This document shows positions 12,228 through 13,667 of a stretch of DNA of 13,667 nt, piece after piece. The DNA comes from Microcaldota archaeon (GTDB lineage: Archaea; Micrarchaeota; Micrarchaeia; Anstonellales; Bilamarchaeaceae). The stretch is from positions 11,808 through 25,474 of the forward strand of contig DUGF01000018.1 of NCBI GenBank assembly GCA_013331535.1. The letters are read 5' to 3'. The notes beneath the pieces are model-generated. The model did not search any database, was not told where the DNA came from, and worked only from the letters and a program-made list of their open reading frames with translations. The translations under genes and the position numbers were made by a program. Numbering within the stretch: the stretch's first letter is position 1; each line of letters starts with the position of its first letter.

Positions 12228-12503
12228 ATGGTACGTCGTTCAAAAGGTTTAATGTCAAAAAAGACTAAGAAGATAAAATCTGGTGGAAGATTCACGGTTT
12301 CATGCCTGACAAAATCATTTTCCATAGGAGACAAGGTTGGACTTGATACCCAGCCGTACTTTTCAGGCATGTCAAGCCTTAGATATAAAGGTGCAACTGG
12401 AAAAATTGTCTCCAAACGAGGATCGTGTTATGTGGTTGAAATAAAAGATGGGAATATGAAAAAGAATCTTGTGTTCCATCCAATACATTTAAAACAATTG
12501 TAG
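12228..12503 (+). CDS. rpl21e: Ribosomal protein L21e
   Basis: Large-subunit ribosomal protein L21e: 91 residues, strongly basic, with the family order of a basic N-terminus (RRSKGLMSKKTKK), a beta-barrel core with FSIGDKVGLDTQPYFSGM (about 31-48) and RYKGATGKIVSKRGSCYVVEIKDGN (about 52-76), and a FHPIHLKQL end. AAAAGGTGAAGTT precedes the ATG. It heads the conserved archaeal order rpl21e - rpo4 - DUF655, usually followed by ksgA but here by a tRNA gene. Its expression may be linked to the folded segment just upstream. Confidence 0.95.
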   Translation: MVRRSKGLMSKKTKKIKSGGRFTVSCLTKSFSIGDKVGLDTQPYFSGMSSLRYKGATGKIVSKRGSCYVVEIKDGNMKKNLVFHPIHLKQL

Positions 12504-12524
12504 GAAGTATTTAGGTGAGGATTT

Positions 12525-12842
12525 ATGACTGTGATTTCTTCAAAACCGGTTAGCATGGCGGAGGCGGCGGAACTTCTCACGGCGAGGGGTAAAGAGAGTG
12601 AGCTTGGTTACGAGCAGAAGGAAGCGCTTGCTCACGCAGAGCGGTTCTCAAAATCAAGCGCAAAAGAAGCCGTAGCACTGATCAAGGATCTTATGAAAAA
12701 TAAGAAATTGACACCTGAATCTGCAATAAAACTTGTGGATATTCATCCCAAGAAACCTGATACCGTCAGGGCAATTATATTGCGCGAGAAAATCGACCTC
12801 AGCGACGATGAAATCGTGGAAGTTCTCAAATTACTAGATTAA
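12525..12842 (+). CDS. rpo4: DNA-directed RNA polymerase subunit Rpo4 (RpoF)
   Basis: The archaeal homologue of Rpb4: 105 acidic, mostly helical residues that pair with Rpo7 to form the polymerase stalk used in open-complex formation and processivity. Typical features are an N-terminal strand and MAEAAELL helix (about 10-19), LGYEQKEALAHAERFSK (about 27-43) and an HRDC-like C-terminal domain with LVDIHPKKPDTVRAIILREKIDLSDDEIVEVL (about 71-102). GGTGAGG at 12513-12519 gives a good binding site. It lies 21 bases after rpl21e and shares its operon. Confidence 0.92.
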   Translation: MTVISSKPVSMAEAAELLTARGKESELGYEQKEALAHAERFSKSSAKEAVALIKDLMKNKKLTPESAIKLVDIHPKKPDTVRAIILREKIDLSDDEIVEVLKLLD

Positions 12843-12890
12843 TGAAATCGTAAAATTCGCGGATAAACAAAAACGCGCGGGGTAAACAAA

Positions 12891-13454
12891 ATGGAAGATT
12901 ATGCGTACGTTATCGAATATATGCCGTCCGGACGTTCAGCGGACATGCGAAAGGAGCCAATAGTCCAGTTACTGGGCGCACAAGGTTTTACTCTTCTCGA
13001 AGCTAGTGTCAGATCAGATGCGAATATCGTGATCGGCCAGAAAATATTTGTTGGAAAAGGTGAGCGTTCCGAAATAGAGCGTATCCGCAAGCGGATAAAC
13101 TATGAAGAGCTTTCAACCAGTGCAAAGGATGTTCTTCCGGTTATATTGAAAAAGATGATAGAGGAGCGTTCAGTGGACTTTATTGCTTTCATCAATCGCG
13201 CAAGACCCATTTCAATGCGTGTTCATACCCTTGATCTTCTCCCAGGTCTTGGGAAAAAGAGCATGGAGACTCTGCTTGCTGAAAGGGAGAAGAAGCCATT
13301 CGAGAGTTTCGAAGATGTCAAGGCACGCGTTCCAACTATCGTGGATCCGTCAGGCATTTTCGCACATAGAATACTAAGCGAGATTGAAGGTTTGGAGAAA
13401 CACTACTTATTCGTAAGGCCACCTGCCGGATTGCAGGACATTGGAAGACGATAA
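12891..13454 (+). CDS. DUF655 nucleic-acid-binding protein
   Basis: A 187-residue member of the archaeal DUF655 family (COG1491). The N-terminal part (about 1-55, starting DYAYVIEYMPSG) is a small beta domain with a KIFVGKGER turn, and a helix-hairpin-helix module follows (LPGLGKKSMETLLAEREKKPFESFEDV, about 118-144). The family is thought to bind nucleic acid and its gene is consistently linked to rpl21e and rpo4, as here, but no activity is established. CGGGGT (12878-12883) is the likely binding site. The 48-base gap before it contains two similar A-rich stretches, GCGGATAAACAAAA and GCGGGGTAAACAAAA. It is followed by tRNA-Val instead of the usual ksgA. Confidence 0.9.
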   Translation: MEDYAYVIEYMPSGRSADMRKEPIVQLLGAQGFTLLEASVRSDANIVIGQKIFVGKGERSEIERIRKRINYEELSTSAKDVLPVILKKMIEERSVDFIAFINRARPISMRVHTLDLLPGLGKKSMETLLAEREKKPFESFEDVKARVPTIVDPSGIFAHRILSEIEGLEKHYLFVRPPAGLQDIGRR

Positions 13455-13481
13455 TTATATCTTTGTCTTGCCAAAACCAAC

Positions 13482-13493
13482 CTTTTTATTTTC
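13482..13493 (+). promoter_or_regulatory. T-rich stretch: DUF655 terminator and/or tRNA promoter
   Basis: CTTTTTATTTTC lies 28 bases after the DUF655 stop and about 27-38 bases before the tRNA 5' end. T-runs terminate archaeal transcripts, and the TTTTTATT core could also serve as the tRNA TATA box. Confidence 0.4.
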
Positions 13494-13519
13494 TTGGTGA
13501 CTTTGTTTTATCTATTTCA

Positions 13520-13626
13520 GGGCCCGTAGTCGATTCCATTGCATAGTTTTCTGTGCGGGTGGCGACAGCGGTTAAGACGTCGCTCTTACACAGCGAAGAC
13601 GCGCGGTTCGATTCCGCGCGGGCCCA
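13520..13626 (+). tRNA. trnV: tRNA-Val (anticodon UAC) with a D-arm intron
   Basis: The acceptor GGGCCCG (13520-13526) pairs perfectly with CGGGCCC (13619-13625), with discriminator A (13626) and no encoded CCA. The anticodon stem TCGCT/AGCGA (13580-13584, 13592-13596) holds loop CTTACAC with anticodon TAC at 13587-13589, so Val. The T stem CGCGG/CCGCG surrounds TTCGATT. The D stem is split: GTC (13529-13531) and GAC (13576-13578) pair, but about 34 extra bases lie between them before the conserved GGTTAA D loop. Removing the insert gives a normal tRNA-Val body. Position 48 is G, not the usual pyrimidine, which is slightly odd. The mature molecule depends on splicing. Confidence 0.9.
13534..13568 (+). 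other. tRNA intron at a non-canonical (D-arm) site with bulge-helix-bulge fold
   Basis: The insert is 34 bases. GTCG (13529-13532) pairs with CGAC (13563-13566) as the 4-bp central helix. Three-base bulges ATT (13533-13535) and AGC (13567-13569) flank it on opposite strands, and the intron folds as CCATT/GGTGG plus GCATAG/CTGTGC with a TTTT loop. Cleavage after base 1 of each bulge leaves A14-G15-C16 in the D loop (intron 13534-13567); after base 2 it would be 13535-13568. The exon-exon helix beyond the second bulge is weak. Confidence 0.8.
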
Positions 13627-13636
13627 TTCCAATATC

Positions 13637-13659
13637 CCTTTCTTTTTCTAAAAGAAAGG
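13637..13659. terminator. Hairpin/T-rich terminator after tRNA-Val
   Basis: CCTTTCTTTT and AAAAGAAAGG form a perfect 10-bp inverted repeat with a TCT loop, 11 bases past the tRNA 3' end. The T-rich left arm is a typical archaeal terminator. The symmetry may also serve a convergent gene beyond the window edge. Confidence 0.5.
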
Positions 13660-13667
13660 TCTGGGGG

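Overview
This window is archaeal chromosome. It carries the archaeal Glu-tRNA(Gln) amidotransferase pair GatD/GatE, a clamp-loader large subunit ending in a PCNA-binding motif, an XPD/Rad3-type Fe-S helicase, TATA-binding protein, ribosomal proteins S26e and L21e, RNA polymerase subunit Rpo4, a DUF655 protein, three proteins with archaeal class III (type IV pilin-like) signal peptides, and a tRNA-Val interrupted by a bulge-helix-bulge intron. There is no bacterial signature. A DPANN-type lineage is plausible because of the compact layout, alternative start codons and non-canonical tRNA intron, but this is inference and the sequence alone does not fix the phylum.

Layout. 1-2200 (+): a gene cut by the window edge, then three overlapping genes for small exported pilin-like proteins. 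2234-5936 (+): gatD, a small zinc-ribbon gene, a 238-base spacer and gatE. 5940-9340 (-): rfcL and the XPD-like helicase, ending convergently against gatE. 9391-10792 (+): a metallophosphoesterase divergent from the helicase, then S26e and a DUF1805 protein. 10805-11914 (-): a Cys-rich double-anchored membrane protein downstream of tbp. 11915-12227: a 313-base divergent region with two back-to-back TATA boxes and a strongly folded segment that looks like a structured RNA. 12228-13454 (+): the conserved rpl21e - rpo4 - DUF655 operon. 13520-13626: tRNA-Val(UAC) with an intron in the D arm.

Four signals stand out. (1) Degenerate tandem repeats with an exact 7-base period occur at seven places. 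They are translated in five or more genes, always in expendable protein positions: the cleaved leaders of all three pilin-like proteins, the GatD interdomain linker, a GatE linker, and the tail just before the PIP box of RfcL. (2) Two tandem mini-ORFs precede gatE. Each begins with a near copy of its first seven codons (V/L/M-K-I-G-I-E-I) that differs only by start-codon swaps and synonymous changes, and each ends in AGG-TGA, which doubles as a Shine-Dalgarno for the next start. (3) The tRNA-Val D-arm intron has a clear bulge-helix-bulge fold. (4) The tbp-rpl21e spacer holds a promoter inside a perfect dyad, followed by several perfect hairpins. In addition, the two halves of TBP are unusually alike, including a 38-nt identical stretch.

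Functionally the window is mostly housekeeping: tRNA-dependent Gln-tRNA formation, replication and repair, basal transcription and translation, plus a small cell-surface pilus-like module. Several genes (helicase, phosphoesterase, rfcL) appear to be leaderless, with an A/T-rich promoter element about 24-28 bases before the start codon. Others have clear GGTG-type ribosome binding sites.
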